The notes under the pieces were generated by a model. The model was not told the origin of the DNA. It saw only the letters and a program-made list of their open reading frames with translations, and ran no database searches. From Romanomermis culicivorax (Eukaryota > Nematoda > Enoplea > Mermithida > Mermithidae): a stretch of DNA of 64,000 nucleotides. The DNA lies in assembly GCA_963922205.1 (NCBI GenBank), contig CAWUHX010000256.1, positions 248,001 to 312,000 of the forward strand, written 5' to 3'. Shown piece after piece: positions 1 through 8,937 of the stretch; the stretch's first letter is position 1, and every line of letters begins with the position of its first letter. A program made the position numbers and the translations under genes.

Positions 1-730
1 TTGAACATTGAATGGAGCATATGGACAAAATTTGCAAGCTCCAAACATGGGTGCTTTACAAGCTGAGTGATCACACTATGCAGCAGTGTGTTATCATATC
101 CATGTCATTACTTCCATGGTGCAAAATCGAGCCGCTCTTTGATTGCATCATCACTTGAGATGAAACGTCAGTTGTGTATGTTAACATGATCAGCAGGCAA
201 CAATGGGGCAGGAAAGGCCCTAAAGGAGCACAAATGCCAAGGCCTCATCTACACCCACACAAGGTTATGTTTTATGTATCATGGCCAATACAAGGAATCA
301 TCCACGTTTAGTCCCTTTTACCTGGTTTGATTATCACTGCTAAAGTTTATGAAGACCAGCTTGATTGTTAATTTAAAATGCGTTAATTCAAAAGCAGCGT
401 GCAGTGGTACACTGCAAAGGAGAACTTCTGCTCCATGACAATGCCTGTCTACACACTGCTGCTGTCATTTAAACAAAAATCCAGGAATTAAATTGGGAGT
501 TTTTACCCCATCCATCATATTCACAAGACATTGCATCATCAGATTGTTATTCATTCTGGTCATTGCAGAATGGCCTTGTTGATAGGGAATTCAAAAACAA
601 TGACTAGGTCAAAACATTCATATAGAACTTCTTTGATTCAATGCCCCAATACTCTTATTATGCAGGCATTGCAAAACTACAAGCGAAATGGCATGTGATC
701 GATAGTAATGAGGCATATTTTGATGATTAA
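1..730 (+). pseudogene. Decayed mariner (Tc1/mariner) transposase, 5' part outside the window
   Basis: The plus strand, read across several frames, follows the second half of a mariner transposase. In order there is a T-x-DE block near 160, a region with HPHKVM near 255-275, the second catalytic block LLHDNA (about 430-445) followed by a degenerate PHTA, and the block HPSYSQD with a final Asp and SSDYY (about 505-545). It ends in a W-H-V-I-D then YFDD tail near 700-728. This is the D,D34D layout of mariner elements, which cut and paste DNA at TA sites. Stops and frameshifts interrupt every frame, so it is a dead copy. The N-terminal DNA-binding part lies left of the window. I see no terminal inverted repeat just after 730. 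Confidence 0.72.
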
Positions 731-1079
731 TCATGCTTCATGCAAATGTAATAAAACTTTTAAAATGTAGTTAATTTTTCGACATTACTCTCTTGCCAAG
801 GGTTTTCATTTGTCCTCAGTGGACAAAAAATAATACAGAAAAATATGTGGGCAAAATGACATGCTCATGAACTACATCAATCTGCATCAGTATAATGTGC
901 ACATACAAACATATCAGTTTATTCTGCATTCGAATCATTTGTAGTGTGGTAATTGCGGAAGTGGGCAGACCAGCCAATAATTTATTATGTTGCTATTTAT
1001 ATTTTTTGTATTTATCACTCCAAAACACTATATTACTGGCCTTTTTTAACAATCGCAAGTATTATGCAGTAAAGGAATC
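731..1079. other. AT-rich interval, nothing recognised
   Basis: It follows the mariner remnant and holds no convincing ORF, repeat or RNA gene. A perfect palindrome CCAGGTTAGAACCTGG sits just after it (about 1079-1096) and is absent from the second copy of the following repeat. Confidence 0.5.
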
Positions 1080-2730
1080 CAGGTTAGAACCTGGATTTCT
1101 TGAGTACCATCCCTGCATGCAAGTCTACACTAACTACTCAATTCTCTTCCTGATTCCTCTGTATTAGAAGTCTTCGAGCTCATGGAGTGTTGAGATTATT
1201 TGCAGTTCAAATGAACTGAATCAGGTAATCTAAAGTTGAGATTGAGATACAATTGACTGTTGTGCCTTATATCTATCACACAACTAGTCCTGTACTGGTT
1301 AAGCAGTGGAGTAATGCTTAGGTACTCGCATTCTATAACTAACCAAAGCCCTATTTGGACATGTATACTACACCTAACTCAATTGAAATTTCTTGAGCAT
1401 GTGATAGCCTGCACTAATCTTACAATATTTGATGCATATTAGATAAAAGATGTTTTACAGCTGCATTACACTACTATTAATTTTTTTGATAACAGATTAT
1501 CGAAATTACTTCTTCTATGAACCATAGAGTTCGCAAAACTTAGGTGTTTCTGGAAGTAGATTATCAGTGTAGTTTAATGTATCAAGAGGGGGTTTAAAAT
1601 GTCAGAGAGAGTGCTTAGAATTTAGATTTCACTGTGATGACTATAGGTTCAATTTTTGGATCTTTCTATTTCCAAACTCACACACAACGATTCTTTGTGA
1701 GTCTGCATTCTGAAATTGTCAATTTTTGCATGCCATGTGAGCCTTGCATGTTGAACTTGATTTATGTTTCAACTTATCTACACAAAGTTAACATTTTAGT
1801 ATAGAAAAGTGTACAGCTTGCTTGACTGTAGTACAAAGATTGACATGACTGTTAATGTCCAAAACTGCTTAAACAATCCTCAAGGTTATGCAAGATATCT
1901 ATGTTTTGTTTTGTTCTCATATAAGGTGCACCTCTTGGATTTGAGGACCATGCACAGCCATAAACTTGACTTTGCGTTTCGTCATCTATTCTTCAAATTA
2001 TTCAATAAATCGTACAAATATTCGTTCGAGTGAGGTGACTGCTACTATGGATAAGTATGGATCCATTCCGACCTGTACATTGGTCAAAAGCTCAAGGGAC
2101 ACAATGTTCAATTTGGTCAAAACACCATTGATCAGATTCCATGTGTGGTACTCTGATTTGCATGTTTTGCTAAATCCGTAGAGAAATGTTGTCAAAGATA
2201 CCATTCACAGGTTCAATGTTTTCTAATTTACATAAACTCATCTTTGAATGAGGAAAGAAAGCCCAAGTGAAAATGAGAGGCTAAAGTGTGTAAAAAAACT
2301 ACAGGACAAATCATGGGCTAAAGTGTGGGATAAATCTTGGGATTTGTTTGAGCTATATTTGGGACAGAATATGTGCTAAATCTAGGGAAATTTTAGGCAA
2401 AATAATGGGCTAGTCAGGGTAAAATTGCAGGCCAGAATTGGGGCTGAATGGCGGCTAAATCTAGGGCTAAACTGCCCAACAAACCAGGGCTAAATGGCAG
2501 GCTAGACAGAGAATAGCCTGTTGCTGTATAGTGTAAGGTGAGGTTGGTCAAATCATTGCACTTTTTGGTGAAAATTTACGCCACAGAATAGAAAATTACC
2601 AAGAAAATATAGTTTCTAGAACAAATTGATGGATGGAATGGAATATGCAGATCGGAGTGGGGGGGGGGCGAAATATCGCACATTGAAGCCATGACCATTC
2701 TTTTTTCAACCATGTGAAGTTTGATACATT
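1080..2730. repeat. Large repeat, copy A (second copy at 27545-29090)
   Basis: Long stretches match 27545-29090 in the same orientation with short indels: the segment around CCATCCCTGCATGCAAGTC, the block near 1660-1760, the block near 2040-2180, and a tail rich in the short word GGGCTAAAT (2280-2520). By eye the copies are roughly 80-90% identical. Copy A carries an extra stretch (about 1260-1480) missing from copy B. Both copies lie on the 3' side of a minus-strand paralogous exon (14.1 kb and 29.5 kb), so they may be intronic sequence of duplicated genes. Copy B is next to its exon; copy A is about 11 kb away because of later insertions. Confidence 0.75.
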
Positions 2731-3099
2731 GAAGTCATTGTCATTCACAGTGTATGCCATTGCATCTTCATTTGCATATTATTGGTACCCATCGTCTGTG
2801 CTCTGGCCCGCAATATTGTTAGCCAATCCCTCCTTTGATTGTCACATGAACAAAGTCACTCATTGGATGTTGGTTTAGAAGCTCAGTAGTCAATTCCAGT
2901 CCGAGTTAGCTGATTTCCAATCCAGCACAGCTGTCCCCTGCAACCTATTGTCTACTGGATCATTACTGTAGCTGTTTCCCCTTCTGAATGAGGTAAGTTT
3001 CCAGCTATATTAGTGTTAGGGGTGTTTAAGGGCATTCCCTCCTGAGCAGGCTCTCCTCTCTAGCTTTTCCCCTAGTTGCCAACAGCACACCCTCCCTGA
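2731..3099. other. Unassigned interval
   Basis: After the end of the repeat the sequence becomes C/T-rich (2890-3100). I see no coding signal and no terminal structure. Confidence 0.4.
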
Positions 3100-3501
3100 G
3101 GTCCAGCCAAAAGGGCTGCTTTGGTTAACAATCAGGATCATATTACTCAGGTCATCTCACGGATGGCCCTGTCCATTGTGCACACTGACTGAACTAAAAT
3201 TGTTCACCCCTAACCTGGTGGTGTTGTCCTCACCCAACAGTAGTAACCCCGGAGCAGCATGACAGTGCTCATAGTTTCTTCTATAGACAGTACTCACTGG
3301 GTTAAGTCAAGTAGCGGGAAAGCCAGCACCTTACTGCCAGGCGCACAGCCACATCAATTAGGTAATATCAACAAACATTTTCAGCTATGGGTGATAAATG
3401 GAACAAAAAATGGCTTTGTTGAAAGTTATCTGGACCAATTCATGTGGAGGGAACAGTTCAGTCCTACTTTAGACTTGGCGTATGATACTTTGCTGAAATA
3501 A
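3100..3501 (+). pseudogene. Possible ISXO2/Merlin-type transposase C-terminal remnant
   Basis: The last part of the ORF (from 3259) reads NGTKNGFVESYLDQFMWRE. This resembles the conserved end of ISXO2-like DDE transposases (Merlin in animals), where a Glu-containing helix is followed by a motif near SYLxEFMWR. A preceding piece (STHW, then KHFQLWV) fits the same region loosely, but a large part between them is missing. The ORF ends with a normal stop at about 3501, followed by AATAAA-like sequence. No terminal repeats are visible. I infer a deleted copy; the match rests on one short motif, so an unrelated ORF is possible. Confidence 0.42.
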
Positions 3502-3668
3502 AATAAACAAAAAACAACCGTATTGATTTAAATTTTGTGGATTAAAAGTTTGATTTTGGCATATGGGTTCACCTTTCAGGGGCTTATTCTTTTACTATTT
3601 CATTTCTACTTTTTGCTTCCAACCGCAATAGTCGCATTTTCCAGTGCTCTCAAAAACATTTTTCCAAA

Positions 3669-4238
3669 ATGACAACACTGTCGACCTCTTCCACTTTCAC
3701 AGCCAATGAGCCTCCACCATATCGCGAATCGACATACATCAATGAATGCTACGTACGATGGGCCAAACAGCAGCCCCATCAAAACGATTTGAGCTTCACC
3801 TGCGATGGTACATTTTATTTTTACGCTTTCTTTGCTTCATTATTTTTGAATGCTCCTTTGCTTGGGACCCAATGGGAACCCCCCCCCCACTCTTTAGCCC
3901 TGTGCCAGAGCCCATGGTCAGCCCCGGCGATCCTGTCATTGTCAAGTTGTGGCACCTACTACACCACAACCGGCTGCTGCTTTGACCTCCGCATTCAACA
4001 ACTCTTGTCATCTCGCTATCGCAGCCTGATCCAGTTGGCAACATGCGCCCATCAAAGTGACATTGTGGCCCAAGCCGCTGTCTCTCTGGGGTGTGTCTCC
4101 CTCTTCCTACAGCAAACAATGCCATACCTTCTTGGTTCTATTCTAAAGTCAACCTTTTTGATCCAATTTCATTTCCTCGATCTGACCCCTACTGTGTCAT
4201 ATGCTGAATATCACGCTCACTCTTGTTTAAGAAAATGA
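3669..4238 (+). CDS. First accessory ORF of truncated LTR element, upstream of the exonuclease (probably exon 1 plus read-through)
   Basis: An ATG at 3669 opens a Ser/Thr/Pro-rich leader and then about 30 hydrophilic residues ending T-C-D-G. A GT (GTACAT, about 3808) follows, and a pyrimidine tract ending CTTTAG is near 3897, so a short intron of about 90 nt is possible. In the related element at 36.8-41.6 kb a similar leader exon ends at a strong donor (GTAAGT at 37213), which supports reading this as exon 1 of the exonuclease gene. The remaining ORF to 4238 is low-complexity translation, and I do not recognise a domain in it. The exact splice phase cannot be settled by eye. Confidence 0.4.
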   Translation: MTTLSTSSTFTANEPPPYRESTYINECYVRWAKQQPHQNDLSFTCDGTFYFYAFFASLFLNAPLLGTQWEPPPHSLALCQSPWSAPAILSLSSCGTYYTTTGCCFDLRIQQLLSSRYRSLIQLATCAHQSDIVAQAAVSLGCVSLFLQQTMPYLLGSILKSTFLIQFHFLDLTPTVSYAEYHAHSCLRK

Positions 4239-5127
4239 CGTCAAACGATTGATCCACACTGCTGACTTGGAATTGTGGTATATCTCCATGTACGCCAGAC
4301 CTCCTAATGTGCTGCTGCCACTGATCTTTCTCTCACCCGGAAGTTTGGGGCAGGCCTTGGCCGCCCAACCCACACCAAACTTCTGTGGCTACACCCTGGC
4401 CAGCTTCGACACCGAATCAATCATGGCGGCCGACATGAAGAATTTCCAGTTTACCGTGCCTATGCCAGCTGATTCCACGACCTCCAGCTACCCGCCATAT
4501 GTTCAGCTCATGTTCCCCAACAGCACAATGTTCGTTTTTGAAACTTTCCCTGCTACCCTGGAAGTCTGGACCCCACTATTCTCCCTAGTTGATGGCGAAC
4601 ACACCATCATTGTTTCCTTCAATGGAGCCGACCACTGGGCGGGAATATATGCCCTGTTAGGTACTCAGTTCCGGACCAATTCCCAACAGAAGAATAAGGA
4701 CCCTGTCCTTAAAGTGATCCATTTTGACATGTACTGCATAATCCGCAACATCGACATCTTCCCACCCGTGTCCGAGCTGATTCGGAGAATAGGGTTTTTC
4801 CCTGAAGAGCGCACTCTGAAAGCTACCATTTCCACCATGTGGGCGCTGGACATTTCGAAACTCGCACTAAGATTCCCCGCCACTTTGCGATTCTTCAACA
4901 ACCCGGCGACATCGTTCCTACAATCGGACGTTCTCGCATATGCAGCCTTCGACACCTACTATCCGCTTTTATTGTTCCTGGTTTTTGGCTATTACAGCTC
5001 CATCCCCGAGGTATACAATGCTCCGGCGCTGTTTCCCCACGACTCTTTGGACACTGCCGAAATCGACCACCTCACCAAGACAATCATTGCCCCTTTTCAC
5101 AACATTACCCGCCAACTCGGCCAATAG
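4231..5127 (+). CDS. DEDDy-type 3'-5' exonuclease domain encoded by an LTR retroelement accessory gene
   Basis: This open frame (about 300 residues, no ATG at its left end, so likely an internal exon) has the three exonuclease motifs of the DEDD superfamily in order. Exo I is ASFDTES (Asp at 4408, Glu at 4414). Exo II is IIVSFNGADHW (Asp at 4630). Exo III is LAYAAFDTYY (Tyr at 4939, Asp at 4951), the Y-x3-D form that defines the DEDDy branch (WRN/Rrp6/EXD type). Known relatives remove nucleotides from the 3' ends of RNA or single-stranded DNA with two metal ions. All four acidic residues and the Tyr are present, so the fold could be active, although the frame breaks downstream. It lies in a 5'-truncated LTR element; a homologue sits behind the integrase of the element at 31-43 kb. 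DEDDy ORFs are described in bdelloid rotifer LTR elements. Other readings are unlikely given the ordered motifs. Confidence 0.78.
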   Translation, partial: ENDVKRLIHTADLELWYISMYARPPNVLLPLIFLSPGSLGQALAAQPTPNFCGYTLASFDTESIMAADMKNFQFTVPMPADSTTSSYPPYVQLMFPNSTMFVFETFPATLEVWTPLFSLVDGEHTIIVSFNGADHWAGIYALLGTQFRTNSQQKNKDPVLKVIHFDMYCIIRNIDIFPPVSELIRRIGFFPEERTLKATISTMWALDISKLALRFPATLRFFNNPATSFLQSDVLAYAAFDTYYPLLLFLVFGYYSSIPEVYNAPALFPHDSLDTAEIDHLTKTIIAPFHNITRQLGQ

Positions 5128-6006
5128 AACTTATCCAACTATCTTGCAAATCGCCCTCCCTGTGATTATGCGAGACGAGGTTCTTTCTGCTTATAAATTT
5201 TTTATGTTCGATTGCACATCGTCCGACCACAGTCGGTCTTTTTGTTTAGGAATGGTGCCCAATGGTTTTCGCAGCCTCAAAGTATTGATGCGTAAAACGC
5301 ACCCAAAGCTTCTCACTGCCCCGATTCCCAAGAAGAAGAAGAAGAAGAAGAAGCAGAAAGACAAGTGGAACAAATCACTGGACATCTCCGACGACAAAAC
5401 CCGACCCTCCCACCTCCATCGATGTTCGATGATCCAAAAGGCCTTCAAGCAGCTGTCACTTCCGTCATGAAGAGTAACCTCACGGACCAGCTCATCGAAT
5501 TACTCAACTTTCCAGTTTCGCCCATGTGAAAATTCGCTATCCATGATCCCCTTCAATACAAAACGGACCATGCGCTGCCACCAATTCGGCATGAAGTTGA
5601 CGACATGTGAATCAAACGGGTCCCCGCCGACCAATCCAACCTACCAGGGTACCCATTACTGTTATCACACCTCCACCGTTTTTAGTTTTTTACAGGTGGA
5701 TGGCGACTTGTTTCGACGCCAACAACTTTCATGCCATTGGCCGCGCTTTTGGCTTCGCCTTGTTCTGCGGCCGAATACGCCTATGTTAACCATTTGTTGC
5801 TTCACCATGCTCAAAATTTCGTTCCCGCAATGCATACTGCTTTCTACAACTGTATGTGGTACCAGGCTGACAGCAACCCCTGAATGCGCCTCACCGAATG
5901 GATGAACCGCATACTGGAGTGAGAGCAGTCTTTCGCAAGCGACCCCGGAACATACGTCTGCAACCAATTCGCTCCTCGTCCGATCATCTTCAAGGAGGAA
6001 TTCCAC
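5128..6006 (+). pseudogene. Accessory coding region behind the exonuclease, several broken frames
   Basis: Short frames follow one another on the plus strand. A Lys-rich segment (a run of eight Lys, about 5330-5356) is placed like the Lys/Glu-rich segment behind the exonuclease of the 31-43 kb element (about 38770-38830). A stretch near 5700-5870 reads as Ala/Phe/Tyr-rich protein. Stops and frame changes about every 100-200 nt indicate decay. I do not recognise a domain. The parallel order of features in the two elements is the main reason to call this coding. Confidence 0.45.
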
Positions 6007-6666
6007 ATGGAAACATCCGTTGAACAGATCGATATTGACGAATCGGATTACATGGCTAATCCCCATAGCTGCTTCCATTTCTGCTCAACCTTCCTCAACA
6101 TCATCGACTTTCAAAATCGTTTTTCATTCCCCACGCGGGTGTATGTGTACCCCTTGCCGACTAGGGCCTTGGTGCACACGCTCACCACCAAGGAACTACT
6201 CGACCACCCAACTCTGGGTGTCGATGTGGAACCTACCAACGAAGAGCTTTTGGATACGCTGATTTTCGATCAGAATATAGTGAAGCTGCTGCAGTCAACT
6301 GAAGTGTCAGTCCTTCCTACACCTGCTGCGACATCTGATCTTACGGCAACGGCCACACAAATAACCAACTTCTTGAAACTGACACTTGACAAAGTTTCAA
6401 CCCTCACCCCGGTGCGGATGGACGAATCCACTGCGATCCAACCCACCACGATGGATGCCGAAACGAACACCACCATGGATCAAACGCTAACAGATATACC
6501 TGAAGAAAGCACCGTTGACCAGTCCACGTCAATGGACGTCGCCCCTGCAGAACCCGCAACAGTGTTACCTCCGATGACGCCCGCTGTAGAACCCCCCCCC
6601 CACATTTCTGGCCACTCCAGCAATGCTGCCCAGACCTCCGATTATTGCCACTGTTGCCACTGCTAG
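6007..6666 (+). CDS. Accessory protein segment, acidic Thr/Pro-rich, unknown function
   Basis: This ATG-started frame of 219 residues has two parts. Residues 1-95 look globular (PTRALVHTLTTKELLDHP, then LGVDVEPTNEELLDTL). Residues about 100-215 form a low-complexity Thr/Pro/Glu tail with repeated T-x-MD words. The first part sits where the 31-43 kb element has a segment near 39365-39580 with the same general pattern: an acidic start, a Phe-rich middle and a segment ending in LDVDI. The similarity is weak and I would not call homology on this alone. The frame ends in a His/Cys cluster (CHCCHC), which may be a chance reading of a repeat. Confidence 0.45.
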   Translation: METSVEQIDIDESDYMANPHSCFHFCSTFLNIIDFQNRFSFPTRVYVYPLPTRALVHTLTTKELLDHPTLGVDVEPTNEELLDTLIFDQNIVKLLQSTEVSVLPTPAATSDLTATATQITNFLKLTLDKVSTLTPVRMDESTAIQPTTMDAETNTTMDQTLTDIPEESTVDQSTSMDVAPAEPATVLPPMTPAVEPPPHISGHSSNAAQTSDYCHCCHC

Positions 6667-6993
6667 GTATAGTGCACCTGTATATTTTTCACAACATATA
6701 ATTTCAGATCAGCAATGGCAAGCGCTGAACGCGGCTCTCACCGCTGCTCTTGTTGCATATCATTTCCCGCCACCGCTGCCCAGAATGTTGTTCCTGGAAC
6801 ATCATTGGATAGACTACCCAGATGTGCTGCAGGATCAGATACAGCACATCATGCTCCTGCCGCCAATTCTCACGCCATTTGCCCCCAGCCAGCTCAAATT
6901 GCTCAAATGGCTCCAGTTGTCACTCAAAGGGCCCTCCCACTGCTGGTTGCTCGATTGCCGCCAACCGTGCCTATGGATGTTCAACCTCCACAG
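6667..6993 (+). pseudogene. Accessory coding region, left of the hAT insertion
   Basis: A frame near 6710-6930 reads ISDQQWQALNAALTAAL, then helical Leu/Pro-rich sequence. It is placed like [15 protein letters not shown] at about 40810 in the other element, so this may be the same helical domain. The reading is cut by the hAT-like insertion at 6994 and continues after 8938. Confidence 0.4.
6986..6993. repeat. Left 8-bp target-site duplication of the hAT-like element
   Basis: CTCCACAG, identical to 8930-8937 on the far side of the element. Confidence 0.85.
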
Positions 6994-8929
6994 TAGAGAT
7001 GTATCGGGTCCAAAATTTTACGAAAATCGGGTCCGGGTCCGGGTCCAAAATTTCAAGAATATCGGGTCCGGGTCTGGGTCCAGGTCCAAAATTTTGAGAA
7101 TATTGGGTCCGGGTCCAGGTCGGGGTCCAAAATTTTGAGAATATCGGGTCTGGGTCCGGGTCCAGCAAAATGGTCAGGTAATTTCGGGTCCTATTTCGGG
7201 TCCGGGTCCATTATATTTTTACGCATGCTGCGCTATTTTGTGGTTGCTATACATTTTAAATCTAAGTCAGTCTCATAGTGATCTAAACAATAAATTTCTA
7301 TTTGTTACTTTTCATATTATAGTAAATATTTGATGTGTCATTACATTCTTCAATGTGAGTATTTGATTCATTGTTTTTTTAGCATTTTGCAAGCCATGGC
7401 TTGTTGGACTGACAAAATGGCTTGTAGAATTTTAGTCCAACAAGCCAAAATGGCTTGTCAGAATTTTTTGAGTCATGTGTTTGATCATATCGGATACAGA
7501 AAAGATGCATTTTGCTGCATTTTAGAAAGTCATAATCACAAAATTTTCCGGCGCTTCACGTCGGCTATCACTTAAATAAGCATTATAATTTATTTCGTAG
7601 CTCAGGTGCCGCTTTTAACATGTCTACCTTCAATTATCATTTAATCTTCAATAGTTTTAATCATCTTGAATGTATTATCTCATGTTTTAATTGGTAATCT
7701 TCTATATTTCATCTTGATATTTAATGAAGATTCACATTTTTCCCTTGACACATTTTTTGAGAAAGATCAATATGTCAAGTCTGAAAATTTTTTGGAGTGA
7801 TTATTCCTTTCTTAACGTAAAATCAATCCAAAAGCTTCATGGAAGTAGTTTTCGGAAATTTCTACTCTTCTTACTCATATCTTTTTAGCCAAGTTCATTA
7901 GAGTGTGTGAATAAATTAATGGTTTTAAAACTTTTCAAACATAAAATTCCAGAAATTACGACCTTTGAACAGAAAATTCGAAACTAATTCTTCAAATAAG
8001 CGGTTGGAAAATTGATTTTCCAGCATCGCAGAATGTCAATACCCAAAAAAAATTTTCGGCGTTTCAGGCAGCAAAGATTAATAGCTTTTTTGGGCTCTCA
8101 CTTGTCATCATAGAGGACTTGACCATCGATTTCTCGTATAATCCAAAGTCATTATGTTCTTGGATTGCTGGAAAATTTTTTCCACAATGCTTGTAGATTA
8201 GACTTCGATCAAACTCAAAAATTTCAAATGTTTCCTGAATTTTAATGAATTAATGGCTCTTAAATGTTATTGAATAAATGTGGAATGACATATCTTTTTT
8301 GATCGATTGCCGTGATGCTCAATATATACATTTCTTTAAAAAATAACCTAGCATTGGAATTTATTCACCTATACTGATATTATAAAATTGGCTTGCAAAA
8401 ATTTGGAATGGCTTGTAAAATTTAAGGTCAACAAGCCACTTGGCTTGTGACTTGTAGGTCAAAAAAAATCCTGATTTGATTTCAGCTGAATTACTATAGT
8501 TTATTTCTAATAAACTACTTCTAAATTCAAAAATGACAAAAAACCAATACTGTTAAATTGTTCACAGGAAGGTTTTACTGTATGATTTTTCATTCAGAAA
8601 ATTGTTGAAGGCTAGTTGTATAAATCCACAAATCCACAAATCCACAAAAGCTCTATGTGAGTTATGGTTTGGCAAAAGCCAAAAAGTTCCATTTTTCTAA
8701 TTCAGAAGCATTTCCGGAAAAATAGACTATATATATTATACGTCAGACCCGAATCAAAATTGTGATAATTTTTTCGGGTCCGGGTCCAAAATTTTGGAAA
8801 TATCAGGTCCGGGTCTGGGTCCGGGTCCAAAATTTTGAGAATATGGGGTCCGGGTCCGGGTCCGGGTCCAGCAAAATGGTCGGGTAATTTCGGGTCCTAT
8901 TTCGGGTCCGGGTACCCGATACATCTCTA
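6994..8929. mobile_element. Non-autonomous hAT-like DNA transposon (1936 bp)
   Basis: The ends are a perfect 16-bp inverted repeat, TAGAGATGTATCGGGT at 6994-7009 and its complement ending at 8929. An exact 8-bp direct repeat CTCCACAG flanks it (6986-6993 and 8930-8937). An 8-bp target duplication and a TIR beginning TAGAG are characteristic of the hAT superfamily. Both subterminal zones carry GGGTCC-rich repeats with the word AAAATTTTGAGAATAT (7003-7210 and 8770-8915), in direct rather than inverted orientation. The interior (7220-8750) has no transposase ORF, so it must have been moved by a transposase from elsewhere. It contains GGCTTGT/ACAAGCC clusters near 7396-7465 and 8390-8460. Parts of its interior recur at 15.7 and 17.6 kb. 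Confidence 0.85.
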
Positions 8930-8937
8930 CTCCACAG
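8930..8937. repeat. Right 8-bp target-site duplication of the hAT-like element
   Basis: CTCCACAG, identical to 6986-6993. Removing the element and one copy would restore a continuous retroelement region. Confidence 0.85.

Noticed and set aside
1079-1096. tRNA T-arm-like palindrome
   Set aside because: No anticodon arm, acceptor stem or A box around it.
1998-2204. Candidate second exon of the 14.1 kb gene (68-codon minus frame, with a counterpart near 28417-28608)
   Set aside because: The phase could fit and an AATCAG acceptor is shared, but the two copies differ as much at replacement as at silent sites and copy B has stops; surrounding non-coding DNA is equally conserved.
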